From: Indioceanicola profundi
GTDB taxonomy: Bacteria > Pseudomonadota > Alphaproteobacteria > Azospirillales > Azospirillaceae
Direction of reading: 5' to 3'
NCBI RefSeq assembly: GCF_003568845.1
Contig: NZ_CP030126.1
Location: 3,376,600-3,440,599 of the forward strand
Length of the DNA stretch: 64,000 bases
Of the stretch, positions 53,497-60,708 are shown piece after piece. The notes under the pieces were generated by a model, which was given only the letters and a program-made list of their open reading frames with translations, was not told the origin of the DNA and made no database searches. The position numbers and the translations under genes were made by a program. The first letter of the stretch is position 1. Every line of letters starts with the position of its first letter.

Positions 53497-54618
53497 ATGC
53501 ACCGCTTGTTCAATCGCCTTCGCCCCAAGCGCCGAAGCGCACCGCCCACACGGACGGCCGGTTCAGCCGTACTGGAACCGAAGGCGCGGGAGCGATCGGC
53601 TCCTGTCCAGACCAAGAGCATCGATCTTGCCCTCCAGGGCGGGGGCAGCCATGGCGCTTTCACCTGGGGCGTGCTGGATGCTCTACTGGAAGATGGGCGG
53701 CTGGAGTTCGAGGCGATCAGCGGAACCAGTGCGGGGGCCATGAACGCCGTGGTGCTGGCCCATGGCTGGGCCACGAACGGGCGAGAGGGGGCCAGGGCGT
53801 CGCTGGCGGAGTTCTGGCACCGCATGGGCGAGCTGGGGCGCAATTCCCCGCTGCAGCGCACCCCGGTTTCCCGTGCGCTGGGGCGCTGGCGGATCAACGA
53901 CAACCCGTTCTACAGCTTGTTCAACGTGCTGAACCTGTTCAGCAGCCCCTATCAGACCAACCCCTTCGGCCTGCATCCGCTGCGCGGCGTGCTGAACGAT
54001 GTGGTGGATTTCAAGCGCATCCGCCAGCCGGGCGGAATCAAGCTGTTCCTGTCCGCCACCGATGTGGAGTCGGGCAAGGTACATATCTTCCGCACCCAGG
54101 ACCTCTGCGCCGATGCCGTGCTGGCCAGCGCCTGCCTGCCCACTTTGTTCCAGGCGGTGGAGTATAGCGGGCGCCATTACTGGGACGGCGGCTATATGGG
54201 CAATCCCGCCTTGTGGCCGCTGTTCTATGAAAGCAAGACCCGTGACGTGCTGCTGGTCCAGATCAACCCCATTGAGCGGCCGGGCGTGCCCAAGACCGCG
54301 TTCGAGATCATGGACCGGATCAACGAGATCACCTTCAACTCCTCCCTGATGCGGGAGATGCGGGCCGTGCATTTCGTGACCCGCCTCGCCGAAAGCGGCC
54401 AGCTGGACCCGGCGCAGTACAAGCACGTCCTGATGCATGCGATATCCGGCCAGGCGGAGATGCGGGAGCTGCATGCCTCCACCAAGCTGTCGGCCGAGCC
54501 GGAGTTCCTGACCCATCTCTTCAAGCTGGGCCGCACCGCGGCCGAGTCATGGCTTGAGGGCACCTGGGACAAGGTGGGGGAGCGTACCAGTATCGATATC
54601 GCGAAGGACTATATGTGA
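53497..54618 (+). CDS. Patatin-like phospholipase
   Basis: A 373-residue lipid acyl hydrolase. The oxyanion-hole Gly-rich loop is LALQGGGSHGAFTWGVL (about residues 45-61), the nucleophile Ser is in ISGTSAGAMNAVVLAHG, and the catalytic Asp is in WDGGYMGNPALWPL, so the Ser-Asp dyad is intact. A basic N-terminal region (HRLFNRLRPKRRS) precedes it. The start at 53497 has GGAG at a good distance; upstream ATGs (53428, 53461) would span a possible PhaR site. In alphaproteobacteria this patatin type is often encoded near 3-hydroxybutyrate metabolism genes (recall), though none is here. A role at PHB granules is a guess. Confidence 0.88.
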   Translation: MHRLFNRLRPKRRSAPPTRTAGSAVLEPKARERSAPVQTKSIDLALQGGGSHGAFTWGVLDALLEDGRLEFEAISGTSAGAMNAVVLAHGWATNGREGARASLAEFWHRMGELGRNSPLQRTPVSRALGRWRINDNPFYSLFNVLNLFSSPYQTNPFGLHPLRGVLNDVVDFKRIRQPGGIKLFLSATDVESGKVHIFRTQDLCADAVLASACLPTLFQAVEYSGRHYWDGGYMGNPALWPLFYESKTRDVLLVQINPIERPGVPKTAFEIMDRINEITFNSSLMREMRAVHFVTRLAESGQLDPAQYKHVLMHAISGQAEMRELHASTKLSAEPEFLTHLFKLGRTAAESWLEGTWDKVGERTSIDIAKDYM

Positions 54619-54670
54619 GGGCTGGGGTCGGCTATATTGCCGGCTTACCCCAGACAGGAATGGCGCATCC

Positions 54671-54907
54671 ATGGTCCAGACCCGCCCGACCGGCAACGGC
54701 TTCGGCAACAGCATCGGCGGCACCGCCACCGACGGGCAGCGCAGCGGCCCGGCCGCAGGCATTGCCGCGGTGGAGCGGCTGCCCCCGCGTGGCCGCCCGG
54801 GCAACCGCTGGCCGAACCCGCGGGAGCTGGCCGCCCTGATGGTCAACGGCATCCTGCGCCTGCCGGCGCGGTATCGCCGGGGCATGTTCCTGGACGTGCT
54901 GTCGTAA
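54671..54907 (+). CDS. Small hypothetical protein
   Basis: A 78-residue protein rich in Gly, Pro and Arg, with a more ordered C-terminal part (NPRELAALMVNGILRLPARY). The composition is not that of a plain antisense shadow. No family is recognised. It lies between the patatin gene and the tRNA pair; a possible AGGA precedes the start ATG at 54671. Confidence 0.5.
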   Translation: MVQTRPTGNGFGNSIGGTATDGQRSGPAAGIAAVERLPPRGRPGNRWPNPRELAALMVNGILRLPARYRRGMFLDVLS

Positions 54908-54940
54908 GGGAGATCGTAGGGCCGGCCAATTGGCCGGCGG

Positions 54941-55017
54941 TGGCGCGCCCGAAAGGATTCGAACCTCTGACCCCCAGATTCGTAGTCTGGTGCTCTATCC
55001 AGCTGAGCTACGGGCGC
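54941..55017 (-). tRNA. tRNA-Arg (anticodon ACG), copy 2
   Basis: Reading the minus strand: acceptor stem GCGCCCG / CGGGCGC, D arm with AGCTCAGCTGGATAGAGC, anticodon stem CCAGA / TCTGG with loop CTACGAA (anticodon ACG), variable region, T arm with GGTTCGAATCC, discriminator G and encoded CCA. 77 bases. Identical in sequence to the copy at 55057-55133. Confidence 0.97.
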
Positions 55018-55056
55018 AACGCCGTCTATGGCCCTTCCCGCGTCGGCGGAAGGGAA

Positions 55057-55133
55057 TGGCGCGCCCGAAAGGATTCGAACCTCTGACCCCCAGATTCGTA
55101 GTCTGGTGCTCTATCCAGCTGAGCTACGGGCGC
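55057..55133 (-). tRNA. tRNA-Arg (anticodon ACG), copy 1
   Basis: Same cloverleaf as the copy at 54941-55017: loop CTACGAA with anticodon ACG, acceptor GCGCCCG, encoded CCA. The two are 39 bp apart and probably one transcript. A34 would be read as inosine by TadA to decode CGU, CGC and CGA. Confidence 0.97.
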
Positions 55134-55313
55134 GCATTTCGCAACCGATCCATCCGCCAAGGCGTGGGGACCGGCTGTCGAGGCCGCTGCTTCTAGCGGA
55201 AGCCGTTGGGGATTGCAACGCCTTTCTGACAGCATCCGGTCAGGCGCGCATTGCCCATCACCACCGCTTGGGTTATCAGTGCCCGCCTGTCCCGCCCCGC
55301 AGGAGTACCCTGG

Positions 55314-55796
55314 ATGTCCGAGCACGCCGATCCCGCCAAGAACTTCCCCGTCACCTGGGAAGAGCTGCACCGCAATGCCAAGGCGCTGGCCTGGCGCCTG
55401 TCGGACAAGGGGCCCTGGACCGGCATCATCGCCATCGCCCGCGGCGGCCTGGTGCCCGCCGCCATCCTGGCGCGCGAGCTGAACATCCGCGTCATCGAGA
55501 CGGTGTCGATCAAATCCTATGAGCATCAGTCCCAGGGCGAGATCAAGGTGCTGAAGGCCCCGGACGCGGTGCAGGACGAAGGGGCCGGCTGGCTTCTGAT
55601 CGACGATCTGGTCGATACCGGCAAGACCGCGGCCTTTGTGCGCAAGATCATGCCGAAGGCCCACTTCGCCACCATCTATGCCAAGCCCTCGGGCCGGCCA
55701 CTGGTGGATACCTTTATCACGGAAGTCAGCCAGGATACCTGGATCCATTTCCCCTGGGATTTGAACCCGATCAGCTACATGCAGATTCCGCGCTGA
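55314..55796 (+). CDS. gpt: Xanthine-guanine phosphoribosyltransferase
   Basis: A 160-residue type I phosphoribosyltransferase for salvage of xanthine and guanine. The PRPP loop is [20 protein letters not shown] (about residues 87-106). [20 protein letters not shown] and [10 protein letters not shown] are family blocks. The start ATG at 55314 has AGGAG eight bases upstream. It starts 180 bp from the tRNA pair. Normal size (E. coli 152). Confidence 0.95.
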   Translation: MSEHADPAKNFPVTWEELHRNAKALAWRLSDKGPWTGIIAIARGGLVPAAILARELNIRVIETVSIKSYEHQSQGEIKVLKAPDAVQDEGAGWLLIDDLVDTGKTAAFVRKIMPKAHFATIYAKPSGRPLVDTFITEVSQDTWIHFPWDLNPISYMQIPR

Positions 55797-55917
55797 CCTG
55801 CTGGAAGCGATGGCAGTATGATCGGCGGTGCCTATCGCCGCCATCGCTTCAACCGATTTCAGTTATCGTTGCCGGTACTCTATCCTGTCCCACCAAGGTG
55901 TTGGTGAGAGACGGGTC

Positions 55918-56082
55918 ATGCAGCGCAAGTCGGTACAGAGCTTGATGCGGGAGTTGGAGCGGCACGGCGTCCAGCTCCAGGACGGGCGGTTCCAGTTGAG
56001 CGGGGAAGCGCCGGCATCGCTGCTGCTGCGCGCCCACCGCAACCGCCGCGCCCTGCTGGCGGCATCGCGCGGGCGGGATTAG
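55918..56082 (+). CDS. 54-residue protein resembling a TubC N-terminal docking domain
   Basis: The whole protein fits the short TubC_N docking pattern: LMRELERHGVQLQDGRFQLS, then APASLLLRAHRNRRALLAAS (first helix L..L...GV.L, hairpin DG.F.L, then P....L....+..LL). In NRPS/PKS enzymes this domain joins subunits. Here it is free-standing, with no NRPS or PKS gene in the window. Some small stand-alone proteins with this fold are known from mobile elements (recall). ATG at 55918; an upstream ATG at 55828 adds residues without family match. Confidence 0.5.
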   Translation: MQRKSVQSLMRELERHGVQLQDGRFQLSGEAPASLLLRAHRNRRALLAASRGRD

Positions 56083-56181
56083 GATCGGGCTGCGACCAAC
56101 AGGCCTGCCCCCTGTTCAAGGTGGCACGCCGCCCTACCTCTTCGGGCAGTGTCCCGATTGTCCGCGCCCGAAGGTGATTGC

Positions 56182-57258
56182 ATGAGCACCGGCCCCGTCT
56201 CCCTCCGCCCCGCTGGCCATCCCCCGGTCCAGAAGCCGCGCATCGGCGTGCTTCTGATGAATCTCGGCACGCCGGAGGGGACGGATTACTGGAACATGCG
56301 CCGTTACCTGAAGGAGTTCCTGTCGGACCCGCGGGTGATCGAGGTGCCGAAGGCGGTGTGGTGGCCGGTGCTGAACGGCATCGTCCTGACCTTCCGGCCC
56401 AGCAAGAGCGGCCACGCCTACAAGACCATCTGGAACGAGGAGCGGAACGAGAGCCCGCTGAAGACCGTGACCCGCGCCCAGGCAGAAGGTGTTGCCAGGG
56501 CGCTGGAGGAGCGGTACGGGGCGGAGATCGTGGTGGACTGGGCCATGCGCTACGGCCACCCTGCCGTCGCCCCCGCCATCCAGCGCATGAAGGACCAGGG
56601 CTGCGATCGCATCCTGCTGTTCCCGCTGTACCCGCAATATTCGGCCACCACCACGGCCACGGCCAACGACCAAGCCTTCCGCAAGCTGATGAAGATGCGC
56701 TGGCAGCCGGCCGTGCGCACCGTGCCCGCCTATTCGGACGAGCCCGGCTATATCGATGCCCTGGCGCGGTCGGTGACCCGGCATCTGGAGGGGCTGGACT
56801 GGACGCCGGACCTTGTGCTGGCCAGCTTCCACGGCCTGCCGAAGCTCTATCTGGACCGGGGCGACCCGTACCATTGCTTCTGCGTCAAGACCGCCCGCCT
56901 GCTACGCGAACGGCTCGGCTGGCCGGAGGAGAGGCTGCGCCACAGCTTCCAGTCCCGCTTCGGCAAGGCGGAGTGGCTGAAGCCCTATACCGACAAGACG
57001 GTGGAGGAGCTGGCGCGCAGCGGCGTGAAGAAGATCGCCATCATCGCCCCCGGCTTCAGCGCCGACTGCGTGGAAACGCTGGAGGAAATCCAGGGCCAGG
57101 TGCGCGACGCCTTCATGGCGGCGGGCGGCGAGAAGTTCACCTACATCCCCTGCCTGAACGACCACCCCGACCACATCGCCTTCCTCACCGGCATGGTGGA
57201 GCGGGAGCTGGCCGGTTGGATCGGTGCCGCGCGGAAGGCGGCAGTGGCGGCAGAGTAG
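56182..57258 (+). CDS. hemH: Ferrochelatase
   Basis: A 358-residue enzyme inserting Fe2+ into protoporphyrin IX, the last step of haem synthesis. Marks: [40 protein letters not shown], the metal-site His in [20 protein letters not shown] and [15 protein letters not shown]. The C-terminus ends in a hydrophobic LIGAARK-like helix that may touch the membrane. The start at 56182 follows AAGGTG. A CGACAGGCTCAGGG repeat lies after it. Confidence 0.97.
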   Translation: MSTGPVSLRPAGHPPVQKPRIGVLLMNLGTPEGTDYWNMRRYLKEFLSDPRVIEVPKAVWWPVLNGIVLTFRPSKSGHAYKTIWNEERNESPLKTVTRAQAEGVARALEERYGAEIVVDWAMRYGHPAVAPAIQRMKDQGCDRILLFPLYPQYSATTTATANDQAFRKLMKMRWQPAVRTVPAYSDEPGYIDALARSVTRHLEGLDWTPDLVLASFHGLPKLYLDRGDPYHCFCVKTARLLRERLGWPEERLRHSFQSRFGKAEWLKPYTDKTVEELARSGVKKIAIIAPGFSADCVETLEEIQGQVRDAFMAAGGEKFTYIPCLNDHPDHIAFLTGMVERELAGWIGAARKAAVAAE

Positions 57259-57278
57259 GGGGCGGTGCGCCGGCGGGT

Positions 57279-57303
57279 TCACCCTTCGACAGGCTCAGGG
57301 TGA
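57279..57303. repeat. Repeat CGACAGGCTCAGGG with pairing flanks (copy 2)
   Basis: TCACCC-TTCGACAGGCTCA-GGGTGA, a 6-bp inverted repeat around the conserved core shared with 50545-50565. It lies 20 bp after hemH and may also serve as a weak terminator. Confidence 0.7.
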
Positions 57304-57425
57304 GGGCTGGCTTCGGCCAGGCAATTTGAATGGCGAGGGGCGCCGCCTTCTCGGATGCCGCTGCCCGACCCCCGATTTTCCCCATTGGTCCCGGACCGGA
57401 TCGGGATTATATCCACCTCCAAAGG

Positions 57426-57441
57426 GGAATTCCGAAATTCC
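57426..57441. promoter_or_regulatory. Inverted repeat upstream of cysK
   Basis: GGAATT-CCGA-AATTCC, a perfect 6-bp palindrome 19 bp before the cysK start, between a possible GGGATTATATCC promoter element and the GGAGG-type site. It is AT-rich for this genome and suggests a repressor operator, possibly for an Rrf2/CymR-like regulator. Confidence 0.45.
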
Positions 57442-57460
57442 ACATCTTGGGAGGTGTTCT

Positions 57461-58417
57461 ATGGCGTCCGAATTCCGCGGCAAGATCTATGACAGCATCC
57501 TGGACACCGTCGGCGCCACGCCGCTGGTGCGGATGAAGCGCTTGGCGGAGCGGCACGGCGTGGTGGCCGACGTGGTCGGCAAGTGCGAGTTCTTCAATCC
57601 GCTCTCCTCCGTCAAGGACCGCATCGGCAAGGCCATGATCGAGGCCGCGGAGGCCGATGGCAAGATCACCCCCGGCCGCACCACGCTGGTGGAGCCCACC
57701 TCCGGCAATACCGGCATCGCCCTGGCCTTCGTCGCCGCGGCCAAAGGCTACAAGCTGATCCTGACCATGCCGGAGAGCATGTCGATCGAGCGCCGCAAGA
57801 TGCTGAAGCTGCTGGGGGCGGAGCTGGTGCTGACCCCGGCCGCCAACGGCATGAAGGGCGCCATTGCCAAGGCGGAGGAGCTGGTGGCCTCCACCCCCGA
57901 CGCCTACATGCTCCAGCAGTTCAAGAACCCCGCCAACCCGGCCATCCACCGCGCCACCACGGCGGAGGAGATCTGGAACGACACCCAGGGGCGGGTCGAT
58001 GTGCTGGTCAGCGGTGTCGGCACCGGCGGCACGCTGACCGGCGTCGCCGAGGTGATCAAGGCCCGCAAGCCCGATTTCCGCATTGTGGCGGTGGAGCCGG
58101 AGGATAGCCCCGTCCTGTCCGGCGGCCTTCCCGGCCCGCACAAGATCCAGGGCATCGGGGCCGGCTTCGTTCCGGACATCCTGGCCAGGGACCGTATCGA
58201 CGAGGTGCTGACCGTCTCTAACACCCGCGCCTTCGACATGGCGCGCGAGGTGGCGAGCGTGGAAGGCTTGGCGGTCGGCATCAGCTCGGGCGCGGCCATC
58301 GCCGCGGCGTTCGAGATCGGCGCCCGGCCGGAGATGGCCGGAAAGCTGATCGTCGCCATCCTCCCCAGCTTCGCCGAACGCTACCTTTCCACCGCCCTGT
58401 TCGAGGGGCTGGAGTAA
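57461..58417 (+). CDS. cysK: Cysteine synthase A
   Basis: A 318-residue PLP enzyme that makes cysteine from O-acetylserine and sulfide. The Schiff-base Lys is K52 in [15 protein letters not shown]; the Asn loop TSGNTG is at about 80-85; the phosphate-binding [11 protein letters not shown] at about 186-196. The start at 57461 is supported by GGGAGG. It partners with CysE (34386-35225). An inverted repeat upstream and a hairpin downstream mark it as an independent unit. Confidence 0.97.
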   Translation: MASEFRGKIYDSILDTVGATPLVRMKRLAERHGVVADVVGKCEFFNPLSSVKDRIGKAMIEAAEADGKITPGRTTLVEPTSGNTGIALAFVAAAKGYKLILTMPESMSIERRKMLKLLGAELVLTPAANGMKGAIAKAEELVASTPDAYMLQQFKNPANPAIHRATTAEEIWNDTQGRVDVLVSGVGTGGTLTGVAEVIKARKPDFRIVAVEPEDSPVLSGGLPGPHKIQGIGAGFVPDILARDRIDEVLTVSNTRAFDMAREVASVEGLAVGISSGAAIAAAFEIGARPEMAGKLIVAILPSFAERYLSTALFEGLE

Positions 58418-58424
58418 GCGAGGA

Positions 58425-58454
58425 GGGGCGCAGCGGGTTTCCCTGCTGCGCCCC
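58425..58454 (+). terminator. Hairpin terminator after cysK
   Basis: GGGGCGCAGC / GCTGCGCCCC, a perfect 10-bp stem and 10-base loop, followed by GTTTCCCTCT. It lies 7 bp past cysK and 8 bp before the end of the convergent hicB-like gene. Confidence 0.7.
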
Positions 58455-58462
58455 GTTTCCCT

Positions 58463-58843
58463 CTATTCCGATGGGCTGGGGGCCGTGTCGGATGTTTCGA
58501 CAGGCACGACGCCCTGATCCTCCGCCGCCAGCCGGCCGGCAAGCGCCCCCACCACATACTGGTTCAGTGTTTCTCCGCGAGCAGCGGCGGCTTGGGAGAC
58601 GCGCCGGTGAAGGCCCGGCTCGACCCGCACGAGGAAGCGCCCGGAAAAGGGCTTGTCCGGCGCTATGCCGGTTTCTGCGCAGAATTCCAGATAGTCGTCC
58701 ACGCTGTCGCGGAACTCTTGCATCAGGCCGGCTGCGCTGTCGGACTGGAAGGTGACCACATCCCGGATTCCGATCACCCGGCCATGAAAGGTCATTGCCT
58801 CCTCATCGAAGGTGATGCGCGCCGTATATCCCTTGTACTGCAT
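58463..58843 (-). CDS. HicB-family antitoxin
   Basis: A 126-residue protein. The N-terminal HicB fold is MQYKGYTARITFDEEAMTFH...GIRDVVTFQSDSAAGLMQEF...SVDDYLEFCAETGIAPDKPF, followed by a ribbon-helix-helix SGRFLVRVEPGLHRRVSQAA / ARGETLNQYVVGALAGRL. The start at 58843 removes a non-homologous extension from 58888. An operator-like palindrome lies 38-56 bp upstream. The frame is intact while its partner toxin (58898-59170) is not; it may now act only as a repressor. Confidence 0.88.
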   Translation of the reverse strand: MQYKGYTARITFDEEAMTFHGRVIGIRDVVTFQSDSAAGLMQEFRDSVDDYLEFCAETGIAPDKPFSGRFLVRVEPGLHRRVSQAAAARGETLNQYVVGALAGRLAAEDQGVVPVETSDTAPSPSE

Positions 58844-58880
58844 CGCGGTCGAAGCCTGTCCGGTCCGGCAAGGATGTGGT

Positions 58881-58899
58881 GGTATCAAAATATGATATC
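58881..58899. promoter_or_regulatory. Operator-like palindrome between hicA remnant and hicB
   Basis: GGTATCA-AAATA-TGATATC, an inverted repeat with one mismatch, AT-rich, overlapping the end of the hicA frame. It resembles the palindrome before the PIN toxin (46887) in character, not in sequence. A binding site for HicB is likely. Confidence 0.55.
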
Positions 58900-59170
58900 A
58901 ATGTCGGGTCGGATCGTCGAGGGTGATCCCGGCAGCCGCCAGGAAATCCCGGACGGCGACAACGGCACCTTTGTCCGTTTCCTTCTCCGGATGGGGGCGG
59001 TGAAAAATCGCCACAACTCCATTCAGCAGGACGCGCACGCGTGAGCCGCGTCCTTCCGCCACCGTGGCGCCCAGATGCCGGAACATGGCCTCGATGTCGG
59101 ACTAGGGAATGGTGCCGGAGACCGGGTTGGCATGGAGGCGGCGGAGGGTGCGAAGATGGCGGGAATTCAT
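58898..59170 (-). pseudogene. HicA-type toxin interrupted by an amber codon
   Basis: From ATG at 59170 the frame reads MNSRHLRTLRRLHANPVSGT-IP, then TAG at codon 23 (59102-59104), then SDIEAMFRHLGATVAEGRGS and FHRPHPEKETDKGAV to TGA at 58898. All of this matches HicA, where the residue after IP is normally Trp (TGG, one base from TAG). A restart at ATG 59086 would give 62 residues lacking the first helix. So the toxin is probably dead, or very weakly made from the internal start. The gene precedes an intact HicB in the usual toxin-first order. Confidence 0.87.
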
Positions 59171-59209
59171 GAGCATGCCATTGTGATGCACATCCATTCT
59201 TGCATGCTC
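59171..59209. promoter_or_regulatory. GAGCATGC inverted repeat before hicA
   Basis: GAGCATGC (59171-59178) and GCATGCTC (59202-59209) form a perfect 8-bp inverted repeat with a 23-bp spacer, adjacent to the hicA ATG. It is either an operator pair for the HicAB complex or a stem that would hide the hicA start region. Confidence 0.5.
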
Positions 59210-59339
59210 TAGTAGTAAGATCACCTATCTTGTCCATTCATGGCGGTGGCTGCCGCAATGCCATTCATGACTCCTGCACAAATGTGGGTTCAGCGGCCAC
59301 CCCTTGCGCGGCATCCAGCCCGGCACCATAGTCCCCGCC

Positions 59340-60161
59340 ATGACACAGCCCAGCGCCCCCCTTATCGACCTCACCGACACCCAGGTTGAGCGGTATGCCC
59401 GCCATATCATGCTCCGCGAAGTGGGCGGGGAGGGGCAGGGGAAGCTGTTGGGATCATCCGTCCTCATCGTCGGCGCCGGCGGGTTGGGCGCGCCGATGCT
59501 GCTCTATCTGGCGGCCGCCGGGGTGGGGCGGATCGGGGTGGTGGATGACGATGTCGTCGACCTCTCCAACCTTCAGCGCCAGGTGGTGCATGAGACGGCC
59601 GGCGTGGGCCTGCCCAAGGTGGACAGCGCCGCCGCCCGCATCAAGCGGCTGAACCCCGACGTCAAGGTCATCGCCCACCGCACCCGGCTAGATGCCGGGA
59701 ACGTGATGGAGATCCTGTCCCACTATGATGTGGTGGCGGACGGGACGGACAATTTCGCGACCCGCTTCCTGCTGAACGATGCCTGCTATTTCGCGGGCAA
59801 GACGCTGGTCAGCGCCGCCATGCTGCGCTTCGACGGGCAGTTGTCCACCTTCAAGGCCCATCTCGGCGATCCGCACCCCTGCTACCGCTGCGTCTTCCGG
59901 GAGCCGCCGCCGCCCGGCATGATCCCGAGCTGCTCGGAAGGCGGCGTGCTGGGGGCGCTGGCAGGCTCCATGGGCTCCCTCCAGTCGGTGGAGGTGCTGA
60001 AGGAGTTGCTGGGGATCGGCGACTCGCTGTCGGGGCGGCTGCTGATGTATTCGGCGCTGGAGACCTCCTTCCGCACGGTGAAGATCCGCAAGGACCCGGA
60101 CTGCCCGCTCTGCGGGAGCCATCCCGCCTATACCGACCTGTCCCACCACCGCCAGGGCTGA
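59340..60161 (+). CDS. MoeB/ThiF/HesA-family adenylyltransferase
   Basis: A 273-residue E1-like enzyme that adenylates the C-terminus of a small sulfur carrier such as MoaD or ThiS. The nucleotide loop is SVLIVGAGGLGAP (about residues 40-52). RQVVHE, DGTDNFATRFLLNDAC and GALAGSMGSLQSVEVLKELL are family blocks. Two CxxC pairs (CYRC about 183-186, CPLC about 257-260) bind zinc. There is no rhodanese domain. A DsrE-type gene follows after 10 bp, so sulfur transfer is likely. Which carrier it serves is unknown. Confidence 0.92.
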   Translation: MTQPSAPLIDLTDTQVERYARHIMLREVGGEGQGKLLGSSVLIVGAGGLGAPMLLYLAAAGVGRIGVVDDDVVDLSNLQRQVVHETAGVGLPKVDSAAARIKRLNPDVKVIAHRTRLDAGNVMEILSHYDVVADGTDNFATRFLLNDACYFAGKTLVSAAMLRFDGQLSTFKAHLGDPHPCYRCVFREPPPPGMIPSCSEGGVLGALAGSMGSLQSVEVLKELLGIGDSLSGRLLMYSALETSFRTVKIRKDPDCPLCGSHPAYTDLSHHRQG

Positions 60162-60171
60162 GGAACCGCGA

Positions 60172-60594
60172 ATGCCCGAGGGAAGCCAGGGTCTCGCCAT
60201 CGTCATCCATGCCGGCGGATACGACCGGGTGCATTACGCCCTGGTTCTGGCCAGCGGGGCTGCGGCCACCGGACGGCCGGTGACTTTGTTCTTCACCGGC
60301 CGCGCCCTGCCGGCCCTGATGGACGGGCAGGGCTGGCGGCAGCTGGACCCGGCGGACGACGGGACGCCCGCCGCGGAGCGCGAGGCCGTGCTGGAGGCGC
60401 GCCGGGTGGCGACCATGGAGGAGCTGCTGGAGGCCTGCGGCGAACTGGACGTGCGCTTCCTGGCCTGCGAGATGGGCTGGCGGGCGCTGGGCGTGGAGAA
60501 GCCCGTGCTGCGCCCCGGCCTTGCGGTGGAGACCGCGGGCGTGGTCACCTTGCTGGGCGGCGTTCCGCCGGGGCATCATCTGGTTTTCGTGTGA
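60172..60594 (+). CDS. DsrE family protein
   Basis: A 140-residue protein: AIVIHAGGYDRVHYALVLAS, VTLFFTGRALPALM and VRFLACEMGWRALGVEKPVL, then GGVPPGHHLVFV. This is the DsrE/DsrF/DrsH-like fold. The Cys in FLACEMGW is in the position used for sulfur transfer in DsrE/TusD. It is 10 bp after the MoeB-like gene, so the two probably work together in sulfur relay. No dsr genes are near. Confidence 0.85.
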   Translation: MPEGSQGLAIVIHAGGYDRVHYALVLASGAAATGRPVTLFFTGRALPALMDGQGWRQLDPADDGTPAAEREAVLEARRVATMEELLEACGELDVRFLACEMGWRALGVEKPVLRPGLAVETAGVVTLLGGVPPGHHLVFV

Positions 60595-60596
60595 GG

Positions 60597-60693
60597 CGCA
60601 GGTCGGACCGAGTCCGGAGGGGCGATGGTCCGACACGGTCTCACCGGTCTTCACCACCGTGTCGGATCGGCGCTGCGCTTGATCCGACCTACG
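60597..60693. repeat. Palindromic repeat with GTAGGTCG ends (copy 3)
   Basis: Starts GCGCAGGTCGGACCGAG and ends GATCCGACCTACG. The right half (60661-60693) matches the right half of 44877-44968 almost fully and the centre GGTCTTCACCACCG is the same. The left arm is more diverged. It lies between the DsrE gene and mutM, ending 15 bp before the mutM start. Confidence 0.85.
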
Positions 60694-60708
60694 AGGCGCC
60701 TGCTTCCC

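Noticed and set aside
54930..55196. Open frame reading through both tRNA genes on the plus strand
   Set aside because: Its repeated RKGFEPLTPRF-type segments are just the tRNA-Arg sequences translated.
39169..59170. Idea that TAG is a sense codon in this organism, explaining both interrupted toxins
   Set aside because: lepA, ftsY, hemH and the hemerythrin gene end in TAG at the family-correct place, so TAG is an ordinary stop.
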